The notes under the pieces were generated by a model, which saw only the letters and a list, made by a program, of their open reading frames with translations, made no database searches and was not told the DNA's origin. The translations under genes were made by a program, and so were the position numbers. Positions 34,641 to 42,784 of a DNA stretch of 44,609 nt are shown here, piece after piece. Position 1 is the first letter of the stretch; each line of letters starts with the position of its first letter. Source of the DNA: Cyanobacteria bacterium SZAS LIN-3 (GTDB lineage Bacteria > Cyanobacteriota > Vampirovibrionia > Obscuribacterales > Obscuribacteraceae); assembly GCA_018266215.1 (NCBI GenBank), contig JAFEAV010000053.1, forward strand, positions 1-44,609, in the 5' to 3' direction.

Positions 34641-35363
34641 ATGCAATCGCGTGTGAAAATCAGAGGGGCAGGAGGCGGGTGGCGCCGCGTCTTGACCGGG
34701 GCGGTGTTTGGGCTGGGGCTTTTGAGTATCGGTTTGGGCATCGGTCTGACGCCGGCGCTGGCAGGACCGGGCTTCCAGGAAGCGGTGGCCGACTATAACG
34801 CCGGGCACTATGCCAGAGCCCTTGGAACTCTGCAGGCGGTCAAGTCCGCTTATCCTACTAATGCTCTTGTTCATTATTATCTGGCGCTCTGCGAGCAGGC
34901 CGTGGGTCATATCGAGCAGGCCAAGGCCGAGTACCAGTGGGTAATCGCCAGCCGCGATCCCAAGCTTGCGCCAATGGCCGCGACCGGACTGGCTCAGCTG
35001 TCGGGTGCCCGCACGAGCGGCAGTGGGTCCAGCAGTTCTTCGTCCATGGCGGCACCCTCCTCCGGCGGCCAGCGAGCTGCCACCGGCAAAGTGAAGAAGG
35101 TACTGGAATTCTGGGCCACCTGGTGAGGGCCGTGTACCAGGTTTGCGCCCGTGTTTGGCGCAACAAAAAGTAAGTTTCCCGACGTTACCTTCGAACAAAT
35201 CGACGTAAGCGAGCATGGTTCACATGCCGAAGAGAAACAAAAGTATGGTGTCCAGGGTATCCCCTGTGTCGTATTCCTCGACCAGTCAGGAAATGTTCTG
35301 TTTAGCGGTATCCCCTACGGGAATGAAGAAGGGTTTGCCTCACAAATCCAGCAATATCGGTAA
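34641..35363 (+). CDS. Exported TPR-thioredoxin with in-frame TGA at the active-site Cys: candidate selenoprotein
   Basis: AGGAGG lies five bases before the ATG. Reading through TGA at 35124-35126 gives 240 residues. They comprise a signal segment (about 17-41), one or two TPRs (45-115), a Ser-rich linker (117-150) and a full thioredoxin domain (151-240). The active site reads FWATW-U162-GPC165, so the TGA occupies the position of the first WCGPC cysteine. Past it follow FAPVF, VTFEQIDVSE, YGVQGIP208 with the cis-proline, and VVFLDQSGNVLFSG, all in the same frame with no other stop. A stem-loop of SECIS-like geometry follows the TGA. The predicted periplasmic oxidoreductase would use a Sec-Cys pair. 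A nonsense mutation or sequencing error at this codon would leave two fragments, 34641-35126 and a thioredoxin remnant. Confidence 0.78.
35124..35126 (+). other. In-frame TGA codon, candidate Sec codon 162
   Basis: The codon follows TGG and precedes GGG CCG TGT (Gly-Pro-Cys). TGA acts as an ordinary stop elsewhere in the window, for example at the end of the response regulator and kinase genes, so a wholesale code change is unlikely. Confidence 0.72.
35143..35163 (+). promoter_or_regulatory. Bacterial SECIS-like hairpin
   Basis: TTGCGCC (35143-35149) and GGCGCAA (35157-35163) form a perfect 7-bp stem closing the 7-nt loop CGTGTTT. The loop begins 23 nt after the TGA and has a G in its first two positions. 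Known bacterial SECIS elements are described with loops of a few to about 14 nt, 16-37 nt after UGA, with an early G. It lies wholly inside the coding frame, as bacterial SECIS elements do. Confidence 0.65.
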
Positions 35364-35514
35364 ACGGAAAATATTTTTCTCGTGAGTTTAGACTTTCACG
35401 TGATTATCACAAGGAGAGTTTTATTGTACTGCCATGGAAAGCAGCGGTCGTTTCGACTAAAGCGCTGAGCAATCGATTCTGTGGGGGAGTCGGTAGCACA
35501 AAAAGGCTCTGATA

Positions 35515-35631
35515 ATGCTGCTTTTCAAAATATTTCTCACGGGGGAAGAGAGGGGGGTCAAGCGCAAGTTTGGCCCCTACTCCGTGGAAGAGATATTTAT
35601 TGAGGCGGAGTACGATAAGGTTTCGGGGTAA
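35515..35631 (+). other. Short ORF, possible gene remnant
   Basis: A 38-codon frame contains KFGPYSVEEIFIE, recalling the GPYSxEE core of GYF_2-type domains. It lacks a good ribosome site and runs into the end of the gene on the other strand. The rest of 35364-35596 holds nothing else I can support. Confidence 0.2.
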
Positions 35632-36817
35632 ACATCCAACCATTTAGATTTTGGTCCTTAAATGCATGCGGCGCGATTTGCGTTCCTGTACGCTTCTGGT
35701 TAATCAGCTCGCGCAGTCTTTGCAGGGCCGCTTCGGCCTGGACATCGGCAATTGATTGTTGCTCATCGCGTTGAAACTCTTCATCAGCTTTGGATGCCAT
35801 GGTGAATGCCCTGTCGAGGTCGCCTTCCTGGAAGCTGAGCCAGGCTCCAGTAAGGTAGCGCAGACCTGTGTTTTGAATGCCGGTGTAGTCGTTGGCGGCG
35901 AGCCAGCTTTTGCGGGCGTTTCCGGTGGCGTGCAGATCGAGATCGCAGAGTACTTTGAAATAATCCTTGGTGGATCTGGACGTTCCGTGCCGACCGTCGG
36001 TTTGTTGAATGGCATTGAGCACCTTGAGCGCATCGGCGCTATGTCCTGTTTCGCGCAGTGCCAGGGCTCTGAGCAAGGCGATCTCGTAGGCCTTGAATCC
36101 TTTCTGCGTGGTTAGCGTGCTCAGCTCCTGGGCGGTTTTAGAGTCGTTGCAGGCGAGCAGGTCATAGCTGCAGAGGTAGAGATTGTGGCTATCCATGCCC
36201 AGATCGAGCCAGAACTTGTTGAGATGGTCGCGGGACAGTGCAGCCGATTTGCGCAGCATGGCCAGTGACGTTTCGCTTACGCCATTATCCCGTATGCGGC
36301 TGATGGCCACGCTTCTGTAGGGCTTGGCGTTACCGACGTTGTGGTCTACCAGTATTTGTCGGTCGATTGTCGCCAGGTCGTACTTTCCATTCCATGTATA
36401 AGCCCTTTGCCTGTCGTCAAGGATTTCAACATTGTTGTGCACCGCGTATGCGTTGCTGAAATGAGTAATGGCATTTTGCTGATTGCTGGCAGTGAGCCTG
36501 CCCTGCAAATATGGCATGGCTTCAGGGTCCACCAGTAGCGAAAACCCGAAGATGATGATCGGCAGAACGGAGAGAACAGTCATTCCCAATACGGTCGCGG
36601 GCAGGTTTAGCTCTTTCCTGGGTCTGGTTGGTCTCAGTGGCGATGCACTTTCAGCTGCTGTCGCGGGCGATTCTTTTTCCGGGGTGGGGTCGGCCGGAGG
36701 GGGATCGGATTGTTCTTGTGTGTCGATCACCGCCGGTGGCGACGCTGGGCCTTCATTGCCTACTTTTAGCTCTACGTCAACCTTTTCATCGGTTTTTGGT
36801 TTAAATGGCTGAGTCAT
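35597..36817 (-). CDS. Single-pass membrane protein of the kinase operon
   Basis: The product of about 406 residues starts at the ATG that overlaps the TGA of the upstream kinase gene (ATGA), so translation is coupled. Residues 1-72 are Pro/Glu-rich and probably disordered and cytoplasmic, where they could be a kinase substrate. A transmembrane segment (about 77-96) follows, then a helical, TPR-like periplasmic region (for example ALALRETGHSADALKVLNAIQQ and AWLSFQEGDLDRAFTMASKA). No enzyme motif is seen. Gene order suggests a role as partner or target of the two kinases. Confidence 0.75.
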   Translation of the reverse strand: MTQPFKPKTDEKVDVELKVGNEGPASPPAVIDTQEQSDPPPADPTPEKESPATAAESASPLRPTRPRKELNLPATVLGMTVLSVLPIIIFGFSLLVDPEAMPYLQGRLTASNQQNAITHFSNAYAVHNNVEILDDRQRAYTWNGKYDLATIDRQILVDHNVGNAKPYRSVAISRIRDNGVSETSLAMLRKSAALSRDHLNKFWLDLGMDSHNLYLCSYDLLACNDSKTAQELSTLTTQKGFKAYEIALLRALALRETGHSADALKVLNAIQQTDGRHGTSRSTKDYFKVLCDLDLHATGNARKSWLAANDYTGIQNTGLRYLTGAWLSFQEGDLDRAFTMASKADEEFQRDEQQSIADVQAEAALQRLRELINQKRTGTQIAPHAFKDQNLNGWMFTPKPYRTPPQ

Positions 36818-38502
36818 GATACGCATGCCCCCGATATGTCCTTGACCGCGATTGCGGTATCGCTGGCGGTGGCGTAGCGCTCATCCGCTTCCAGGGTTGT
36901 CAGCTTGCGTACCAGGGCACAAAATGGCTCCGAGAGGTCGTTGCGTACTGTCGCCGGATCGGACTGCGTTAAGGGCTCTGGATCTTTGCCGGTGGCCAGA
37001 TAATAGAGCGAGCAGCCCAGTTGATAAAGGTCCCCGGCCGGGATGAATGTGCCGCACCACTGTTCCGGCGAGAGGAAGCAGTGCTTGCCGACGATGGTCT
37101 GGGAGGCATTAGTGTTGACTTCTTCGGCTACGTTGAAATCGACCAGTTTGACGGTTTGACCGTCCCAGATCAAATTGTCGGGTGTGAAATCCCGGTGCAT
37201 GAGTGGTTTTTCGCGGGTGTGCAGATAGTGCAAAATGGAGCAGCACTGGGAGGCGATGTTCAGTAAATCATGCTCTGGCATCGCTCCGCATTCGTCTACA
37301 CTGTTGCGCAGATTGTGTCCCTGTAAGGCTTGCATCACGATATAGATGCGGCCGCTATCAATGAAATAATCGAGGCATTTGACGACGTTGGGATGGTCGA
37401 GCGATTTGAGCAGTTCAATCTCAGAGATTATTTGCCGCAGTATTGTCTCTTTGGAAGTGCGGGTGCCACCGGAGTTGATGATTACTTCTTTGATCGCCAC
37501 CACGTCTTTGCCATGGTCGGAGGAGTTGGTTGTGGCTGAATAAACTACCGAGAATCCGCCATAGCCAAGCACGCCTGTCAGCTCATAGCGGCCGTTCTGG
37601 AGGGTGTGGCCGGCTTCGAGGAGGCGTCTTGTGTTTATGCTCTGCGGTGAGCGCAGCTCGCTCAGCCACAGCGCTGTGAAGCTGGAGTCTACAGCTGGTG
37701 CTGATTCTAGCTGCTGCGGCAGCTCGGCCTGGACCGTATTTGCCGGTGCGTTTTCACGCAGTGTCTTGATGAATTTCACACAGTCGGCATCAAAACCAAA
37801 GAGATCGAGAGGCAGCCTGAGGCATTCGCCTTCGTACATGTTGGCCGGTTCTTTATTGGCTGCCGCTTCTAAAAAATGATAATTGCGCCTGAGGCTGTTG
37901 AGCTCTACTTTATCCAGTATTTTTCTGATCGGGTTCGCCTTCTTGACGAAGGCGTCTTTTTCCAGATAAAGCTCCAGTACGTCGCAGTCGCGCAGACCGC
38001 GATAGTGCAGTTTGCGGGTCCTGGCCAGCAATACTTTGTCCCAGGCGATAAAACGCTTCTTGGCGCCGAAGGCAAAGCCCTGGGGATTGAGATAAACCGC
38101 TTCGGGAAAAGGTGTATAAATGCTTGGCGAGACCCGCAGGCTGGCGAAGATGAAGGCGATGAGTAAGGTATAGACGAGGGCGAAGACATTTCCCAGGGCC
38201 AGGGCGAAGAGGAAAGGTGCGTGCAGCAGCGAGGCGGCGCCGTAGTACTCCAGGTGCATGTGGGCGAAGGAAACTGCCCAGGTGAGATAGAGTGGTCCGG
38301 TGATCAAAAGGCTCTTGCCCAGGCTTGATGCGTAGGCGTTGAGGACGCTCCTCCAGAACCAGTTGCGTGCTTCGGCCGGTTTGATTTTACCGTCCGACTC
38401 CATCATTTTGGATGGGAAGAGCGGGATGCGCACTTCGTCTGCGGCCAGTGGCGGCTCTTCCGTGTTGAATCTCAGTAGTGGCACAAACTTGTTTTTCAGC
38501 AT
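36814..38502 (-). CDS. Membrane Ser/Thr protein kinase with DFN instead of DFG
   Basis: The 562-residue protein has two N-terminal membrane helices (about residues 60-122), a PH-like middle domain (about 130-240) and a C-terminal Hanks-type kinase domain (from about 300). The Gly loop is present (LGYGGFSVVYSA), as are the lysine in VAIKE, the loop glutamate in SEIELL, and HRDFTPDN with the catalytic aspartate. The metal-binding DFG is D455-F-N457 in LVDFNVAEEV, an unusual change of the glycine. APE is represented by SPEQW. It is translated three bases after the end of the upstream kinase. Target unknown. Confidence 0.9.
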   Translation of the reverse strand: MLKNKFVPLLRFNTEEPPLAADEVRIPLFPSKMMESDGKIKPAEARNWFWRSVLNAYASSLGKSLLITGPLYLTWAVSFAHMHLEYYGAASLLHAPFLFALALGNVFALVYTLLIAFIFASLRVSPSIYTPFPEAVYLNPQGFAFGAKKRFIAWDKVLLARTRKLHYRGLRDCDVLELYLEKDAFVKKANPIRKILDKVELNSLRRNYHFLEAAANKEPANMYEGECLRLPLDLFGFDADCVKFIKTLRENAPANTVQAELPQQLESAPAVDSSFTALWLSELRSPQSINTRRLLEAGHTLQNGRYELTGVLGYGGFSVVYSATTNSSDHGKDVVAIKEVIINSGGTRTSKETILRQIISEIELLKSLDHPNVVKCLDYFIDSGRIYIVMQALQGHNLRNSVDECGAMPEHDLLNIASQCCSILHYLHTREKPLMHRDFTPDNLIWDGQTVKLVDFNVAEEVNTNASQTIVGKHCFLSPEQWCGTFIPAGDLYQLGCSLYYLATGKDPEPLTQSDPATVRNDLSEPFCALVRKLTTLEADERYATASDTAIAVKDISGACVS

Positions 38503-38504
38503 GA

Positions 38505-40028
38505 TCAGGCGCTCACCACAGGAGTTGGCTTGTTCATTTTAAGTGTGTGCAGCACGGCGTCGCTGTCGGGGCGGTCGGCGCTGTCGAAGGCCGTGCACTT
38601 TTCTATCAGCTCCTTCAGCTCGCTTGATACTTGCACCTCGTCAAAGGCGGGCAGCTTGCCCATGCTGGGCAGGTCCTTGCCGGTCAGCAGAAATGAAAGA
38701 GTTGCCCCGAAGGCGTATATGTCACTCTCCGGTGATGGTTTGCCGCGCAATTGTTCCGGCGGCATGTAGCTCTGCTTGCCTATCAAGGTCGCTGTTTTGC
38801 CCGTGTTGTAAACGTTGGCGGCGCCAAAGTCGACTACTGTGACGGTGCCGTCCTCGGCAAGCATGATGTTGTCCGGTGTGAAATCGCGGTGCAAAATTGC
38901 CGGACTGTGGTGGTGCAGGTAATGCAGTACCGACGCCAGTTGTGCGCCTATATCGCGCACTCGGGCTTCGGGAAGCGCTCCCTGCTGCCGCACGTACTCA
39001 CGGATGTTTTTGCCCGGCGCCTGTTCCATGACGATGTAGCTGCGTCCGTTTTCAATAAAGTGATCGATCACTTTGACGATGGCTGGATGGTCGAGCTTGG
39101 CTAAAATAGAGGCTTCGCGATTGAATTGTTCGAGCAGCTTCTTCTGCATTTCGTCATCGCTGTCGATCGGCGCCACCAGTTCTTTGACGATTACTTTGCC
39201 TCCGTCAGCTGTTGCAGCCAGATAGGTGGAGCTGTTGACCCGGGCGGCAATCGTCATGTAGATGGTCAGGCGGTCATTGCCGCAGCGCGTGCCTGGCGGC
39301 AGGGTGACGTAGTTGGAGATTTCAAATTTGCGGTTGTATTCTTCCAGCCAGACTTGTGTGCAATTGTCGAGATCCTTTGTTGATGCGCCGGAGAGGGTCT
39401 GTACCTGCATGTACAGGACCTCCGGAGCCAGTACTTCCTGCGGTACGAAGCGTGAAAGAGCGGCAAAAAATTGCTCTCGTTGCGCATCGTCCAGGACCCA
39501 GAGATTGAGATAGGTGGTGTTGGCCAGCATCGAGCTGTAGGTGTTTTTGCGGCCGCGCCAGTCAAAGACAAGAGAGTCGCAGCGACCGTAGCGCGCGGCG
39601 ATCAGGCTGGATAAACTCTCGGCTTTCTGGTAGCGCACACATTCCAGGTCGGACCAGCGGTGTTTCTTGTGATAGAGCAGGAAGTCCGGCAGGAAGGGCA
39701 GCGTCAGCTGCTTGGTGAAGCCGTCGCGGGTCATGGTGATTTTGTTTTTCATCTTTTTGATTGAAAGAAAAATCGTACCCAGCAATACGGCATAACCGAT
39801 GAGGAAGAGATTGCCGCCGTGGCGTCCGAGGGAGTTTGTCAGCAACGAGCCGATCAGGTTCAGTAGAACCATGCCCAGCACAAACATTTGCCAGGCGACC
39901 ATTCTTTCCCAGTGTCTTTCTCCGGTAGCCGGATTTCTGTAAAAGAGCCTGGTGCCACCCATTGGGAAGAGAAATGTAGCAGGCCGATCTGCGCCTTGAT
40001 CGCTTGCGGTTTGATTGGCCGGCAGCAT
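38505..40028 (-). CDS. Membrane Ser/Thr protein kinase with degenerate glycine loop
   Basis: The product of about 507 residues starts at the ATG with AGGAAGG five bases upstream. It has two membrane helices (about residues 48-95), a PH-like middle region and a C-terminal kinase domain (from about 245). VIVKE holds the ATP lysine, HRDFTPDNIML the catalytic aspartate, VVDFGAANV an intact DFG and PPEQL the APE equivalent. The nucleotide-binding Gly-rich loop is not recognisable; the expected place reads IAARVNSSTYLA. It is the first gene of a three-gene operon with the second kinase and a membrane protein, and shares the same domain order with the second kinase, so they are tandem duplicates. 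Confidence 0.9.
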   Translation of the reverse strand: MLPANQTASDQGADRPATFLFPMGGTRLFYRNPATGERHWERMVAWQMFVLGMVLLNLIGSLLTNSLGRHGGNLFLIGYAVLLGTIFLSIKKMKNKITMTRDGFTKQLTLPFLPDFLLYHKKHRWSDLECVRYQKAESLSSLIAARYGRCDSLVFDWRGRKNTYSSMLANTTYLNLWVLDDAQREQFFAALSRFVPQEVLAPEVLYMQVQTLSGASTKDLDNCTQVWLEEYNRKFEISNYVTLPPGTRCGNDRLTIYMTIAARVNSSTYLAATADGGKVIVKELVAPIDSDDEMQKKLLEQFNREASILAKLDHPAIVKVIDHFIENGRSYIVMEQAPGKNIREYVRQQGALPEARVRDIGAQLASVLHYLHHHSPAILHRDFTPDNIMLAEDGTVTVVDFGAANVYNTGKTATLIGKQSYMPPEQLRGKPSPESDIYAFGATLSFLLTGKDLPSMGKLPAFDEVQVSSELKELIEKCTAFDSADRPDSDAVLHTLKMNKPTPVVSA

Positions 40029-40154
40029 GCGCACCTTCCTGGGCTGATTCTCTCAATGTCCTTATTGATTCCTGATCCAGGTTATACCCCAGTCTTGCGC
40101 TGCTCGCTCGGAATTTCGCTTTTTACAACTAAACCATATAATAGAACAGCGGAA

Positions 40155-40197
40155 AGTAAATAGTGACGAGGCCCTCGAGGGCTTATCACTACTTACT
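40155..40197 (-). terminator. Probable terminator of the phosphodiesterase gene
   Basis: AGTAA and TAGTGA (40155-40166) pair with TCACTA and TTACT (40186-40197), with an inner GCCCTCGAGGGC palindrome. It overlaps the stop codon at 40193, and a short ACTTTCC follows on the minus strand, so the T-run is weak. Confidence 0.55.
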
Positions 40198-41065
40198 GCC
40201 CGAGTAACCGCAGATGTTCGGCTACTGTCCTTGCGAGCCCAAGGTTGTCTGTGTAAATGCCGTCCACGCCCATCTTGAACAACTTGGCCATGAGGGTGGG
40301 ATCGTTTACTGTCCAGACAAAAACACGGATGCCTTTCTTGTGAGCAGCGCGCACAAAGGAAGGCGTGACGATTTTCAGTCGGCCCTTCTTGAGCGGCACC
40401 TCGATGAGGAGACCGCGCTTCTTGAACACGCGTGAGACGCGCAGGCGAGAAAGGCTGGCGAAGCGAATGATTTCGCCCGTCGTGTGGCCGGTGGAGAGCT
40501 TCGGTTCGTACTGCCGCAGCTTCTTGCCCAGTCTGCCTTTGAGGGCAATGAGCTCAACTGTGGTGCGGTCGAAGCGGTCGAAGCGCTTGATCAGCTCAAC
40601 GACTTTGACGCAGAGCGGCCAGCTCTGGTCCTTGATTTCGACGGAGATGATTGCTTGCGGGAAAGTCTGGAAGACTTCCTCCAGCGTTGCAATCTGCGCC
40701 GGGAAGGCTACTGCGCTTCCACGAGGCTTGTTGTCTCGCGGCGTCTTCAGTGTGAGCGCTTTCAACTCTTCCAGCGTCAGGCTGCTTACAGCGCCCTTGC
40801 CGTAGGTTGTGCGATCGACTGTGGGGTCGTGAATGACCACCACGTGACCGTCCTTGGAGAGCCGCACATCGAGCTCGAGCATGTCGGCTCCGAGTTCAAG
40901 TGCGCGCGCAAAAGACGGGATGGTATTTTCCGGAAAGTCCAGACTTGCGCCCCTGTGACCGATGAGAATCGGTCCAACAGTGCACAAGCCCTTCTTCGCG
41001 GGTTTCCTCAGCGGATGGGTAGAGAACAGCTCATCGAGCGTCTTTACCCCTTGTGTGTTGGACAT
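40193..41065 (-). CDS. Glycerophosphodiester phosphodiesterase family protein
   Basis: The product of about 290 residues shows the GDPD TIM-barrel signatures: LIGHRGASLDFPENTIPSF with the catalytic histidine, LELDVRLSKDGHVVVIHDPTVDRTT with the acidic metal ligands and second histidine, and the C-terminal VFVWTVNDPTLMAKLFKMGVDGIYTDNL. These enzymes release glycerol-3-phosphate from deacylated phospholipids. No signal peptide is seen, so it is cytoplasmic. The ATG at 41065 is preferred because the ATG at 41074 lies only one base after AGGAG. Confidence 0.95.
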   Translation of the reverse strand: MSNTQGVKTLDELFSTHPLRKPAKKGLCTVGPILIGHRGASLDFPENTIPSFARALELGADMLELDVRLSKDGHVVVIHDPTVDRTTYGKGAVSSLTLEELKALTLKTPRDNKPRGSAVAFPAQIATLEEVFQTFPQAIISVEIKDQSWPLCVKVVELIKRFDRFDRTTVELIALKGRLGKKLRQYEPKLSTGHTTGEIIRFASLSRLRVSRVFKKRGLLIEVPLKKGRLKIVTPSFVRAAHKKGIRVFVWTVNDPTLMAKLFKMGVDGIYTDNLGLARTVAEHLRLLGQ

Positions 41066-41082
41066 GATTTTCATGCTCCTGG

Positions 41083-41126
41083 GGTGAAAAATGGTGTGAG
41101 GGAGAGAGAAAAGTTCTCTCTCTCCC
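41083..41126 (-). terminator. Probable terminator of the rhomboid gene
   Basis: GGGAGAGAGAA (41100-41110) pairs with TTCTCTCTCTCCC (41114-41126) with a small bulge. On the minus strand ATTTTTC follows about eight bases later. Confidence 0.6.
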
Positions 41127-41146
41127 CCACGCCCAAATTGTGATGC

Positions 41147-41959
41147 TTACTTCGAGCCCTTGGACGACTTCTCATCGGGCTTGCAGTTGTCTTCGGGCAT
41201 CACGCAGACGACTTCGGACTTGGGCTTGACCAGGCGGAAGATGCCCGCCAGGATGAAGCCGCCGAGGAAGCCGCCGATGTGAGCCCAGTACGCCACGCCA
41301 CCTTCGCTGGCAGCGGGTACGACCGCCGACAGGTGGGTGCCGAGCATCGAGGCGACGTTGTTGATCTGGTTGACCGAACCAACGTGGTCCAGAACACCCG
41401 AGAACTGCATCACGAACCAACCGATCAGGAACCAGTAGGCGCGCGTGTGCACGTAGGCGGGAGCCGGGTAGACGTAGAACCCGGAGATGGTGGCCTTCGG
41501 CCAGAAGAACAGGTAGCCACCGAGGACGCCGGCGATCGCACCAGAGGCGCCGAGGGTCGGAGCCATGCTGGAGGTGTCGCTGAAGGCGTGGGTCAGAGTG
41601 GCGAGGACGCCGCAGACCAGGTAGAACCAGAGATAGTTCCACTTGCCGATGCGGTTTTCCATGCCCTTACCGAAGACGTACAGGAAGACCATGTTGCCGA
41701 AGATGTGACCGAACGATCCGTGCAGAAACATCGAGGTGAAGACCGTGCAGATTGCCCAGCCGATAGCGCTCGGATCTCCGCTGGAGAAAGCGCTGATGAA
41801 GTTGTGCGGCACCATCAGGTAGGTACCGAAAAGCTCGTTGCCGTGTCCGGAGACAAGCATGCCGACTTCCCAGAAGAAAGCGAGCACGTTTGCCACGATG
41901 AGCCACAGAGTTACCGTCGCCGGATTGAGGCAACGGAGGTTGTCTTTGAGAGGAAACAT
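41147..41959 (-). CDS. Rhomboid family intramembrane serine protease
   Basis: The 270-residue protein has six or seven hydrophobic helices. The rhomboid signatures are the SFGHIFGNMVFLYVFG segment (histidine and oxyanion asparagine), the nucleophile in GASGAIAGVLGGYL, and the catalytic histidine in AHIGGFLGGFI. The C-terminal tail is hydrophilic and Lys/Ser-rich. It probably cleaves membrane-anchored proteins within the membrane. It shares strand with the phosphodiesterase gene but has its own likely terminator. Confidence 0.94.
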   Translation of the reverse strand: MFPLKDNLRCLNPATVTLWLIVANVLAFFWEVGMLVSGHGNELFGTYLMVPHNFISAFSSGDPSAIGWAICTVFTSMFLHGSFGHIFGNMVFLYVFGKGMENRIGKWNYLWFYLVCGVLATLTHAFSDTSSMAPTLGASGAIAGVLGGYLFFWPKATISGFYVYPAPAYVHTRAYWFLIGWFVMQFSGVLDHVGSVNQINNVASMLGTHLSAVVPAASEGGVAYWAHIGGFLGGFILAGIFRLVKPKSEVVCVMPEDNCKPDEKSSKGSK

Positions 41960-42784
41960 TTGAACAGCTCCTTAGCTACCCCAGGGTTCGCGGGATTGCG
42001 GACACAGGGGCATTTGTTTTTTCGGAGAAAGAAGACCGTGCGAAGACTGCCTGAAGCGACAAAATGCTCAGGTGGAGTGGAAGCTAGAATTTTCCGGGGG
42101 AGTAACTAAATGCTTGGAATTTTCTCGGTCTTAAAAAAGAAATGTGGGTAGGCCCTAGGAATATCTTGTTCAGCAAGTGAATCTCAAGATATAAGCCTGT
42201 TCCTGGATAATTAGACCTATAGCGCGCTTAGTTTATATTGACAAGCTTGGGCGGCTCAAATTTGGAATTGGCCTGCCCGGGAGCACGTTCTACCGCCTTT
42301 GCATCGGCTAGCGAAAGCCGTGCTAGGACTGAAATATATGAGGCCTCACACATCTTTTTGGTGGTCTTTTCGTTTGATGCCCAGCCGGTCGCGCCTTGAT
42401 CGATCGAGGCAGGATCTAAAGAGACTAGATGAGTAGATACTTCTCGGGCCTGTGTTTGCATGTAGTTGGCGCTTATTGCTAGGTAAAGGGAGTAATTCAT
42501 TCTTCCCCAGCCAAGAAAACCTCAACAAGCACATCAGTTCTTATTTTTGATCCCATTTTCGAGGTACCCGCTCCTCGATAACTCCACGCATTCAAGTCCT
42601 GGCATTTCTGCTCAGAGCCTGGATGAAACTGGAGGACTCTCACCCGGGTAGTGTCACTTCGCATATTTGCAATCGCCCAGATATCCCGCCCTCAGTCCAG
42701 CGACTCATGTCCGGATTGCGGTGTCGTCTGCTGGACCTCTTGCACTGCCTGCAGTGGCGCGCAACTCTTTGGAGAATCCCTACA
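41960..42784. other. Long intergenic region upstream of the beta-CASP gene
   Basis: This stretch of about 825 bases contains one weak minus-strand ORF (42228-42500) and a 13-codon ORF from 42109 with a GGGGGAG ribosome site. It must also hold promoters for the rhomboid gene and the beta-CASP gene. I could not identify them with confidence. Confidence 0.4.
42228..42500 (-). CDS. Doubtful small ORF
   Basis: A 90-codon frame (MNYSLYLAISANYMQ...) has GGGGAAG very close to its ATG and no membrane segment or motif. It lies in a long intergenic region and could be spurious. Kept only because composition is protein-like. Confidence 0.28.
   Translation of the reverse strand: MNYSLYLAISANYMQTQAREVSTHLVSLDPASIDQGATGWASNEKTTKKMCEASYISVLARLSLADAKAVERAPGQANSKFEPPKLVNIN

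Noticed and set aside
34017..35216. 399-codon antisense frame across the acetyltransferase and TPR-thioredoxin genes
   Set aside because: The plus strand encodes recognisable GNAT and thioredoxin domains; the antisense product has none.
35151..35363. Separate small thioredoxin-like gene starting at GTG 35151
   Set aside because: It would lack the active site and has no ribosome site; it is in frame with the upstream gene and is better read as its continuation.
42109..42150. 13-codon ORF with GGGGGAG ribosome site
   Set aside because: Too short to judge as a gene, with no sign of conservation available from one sequence.
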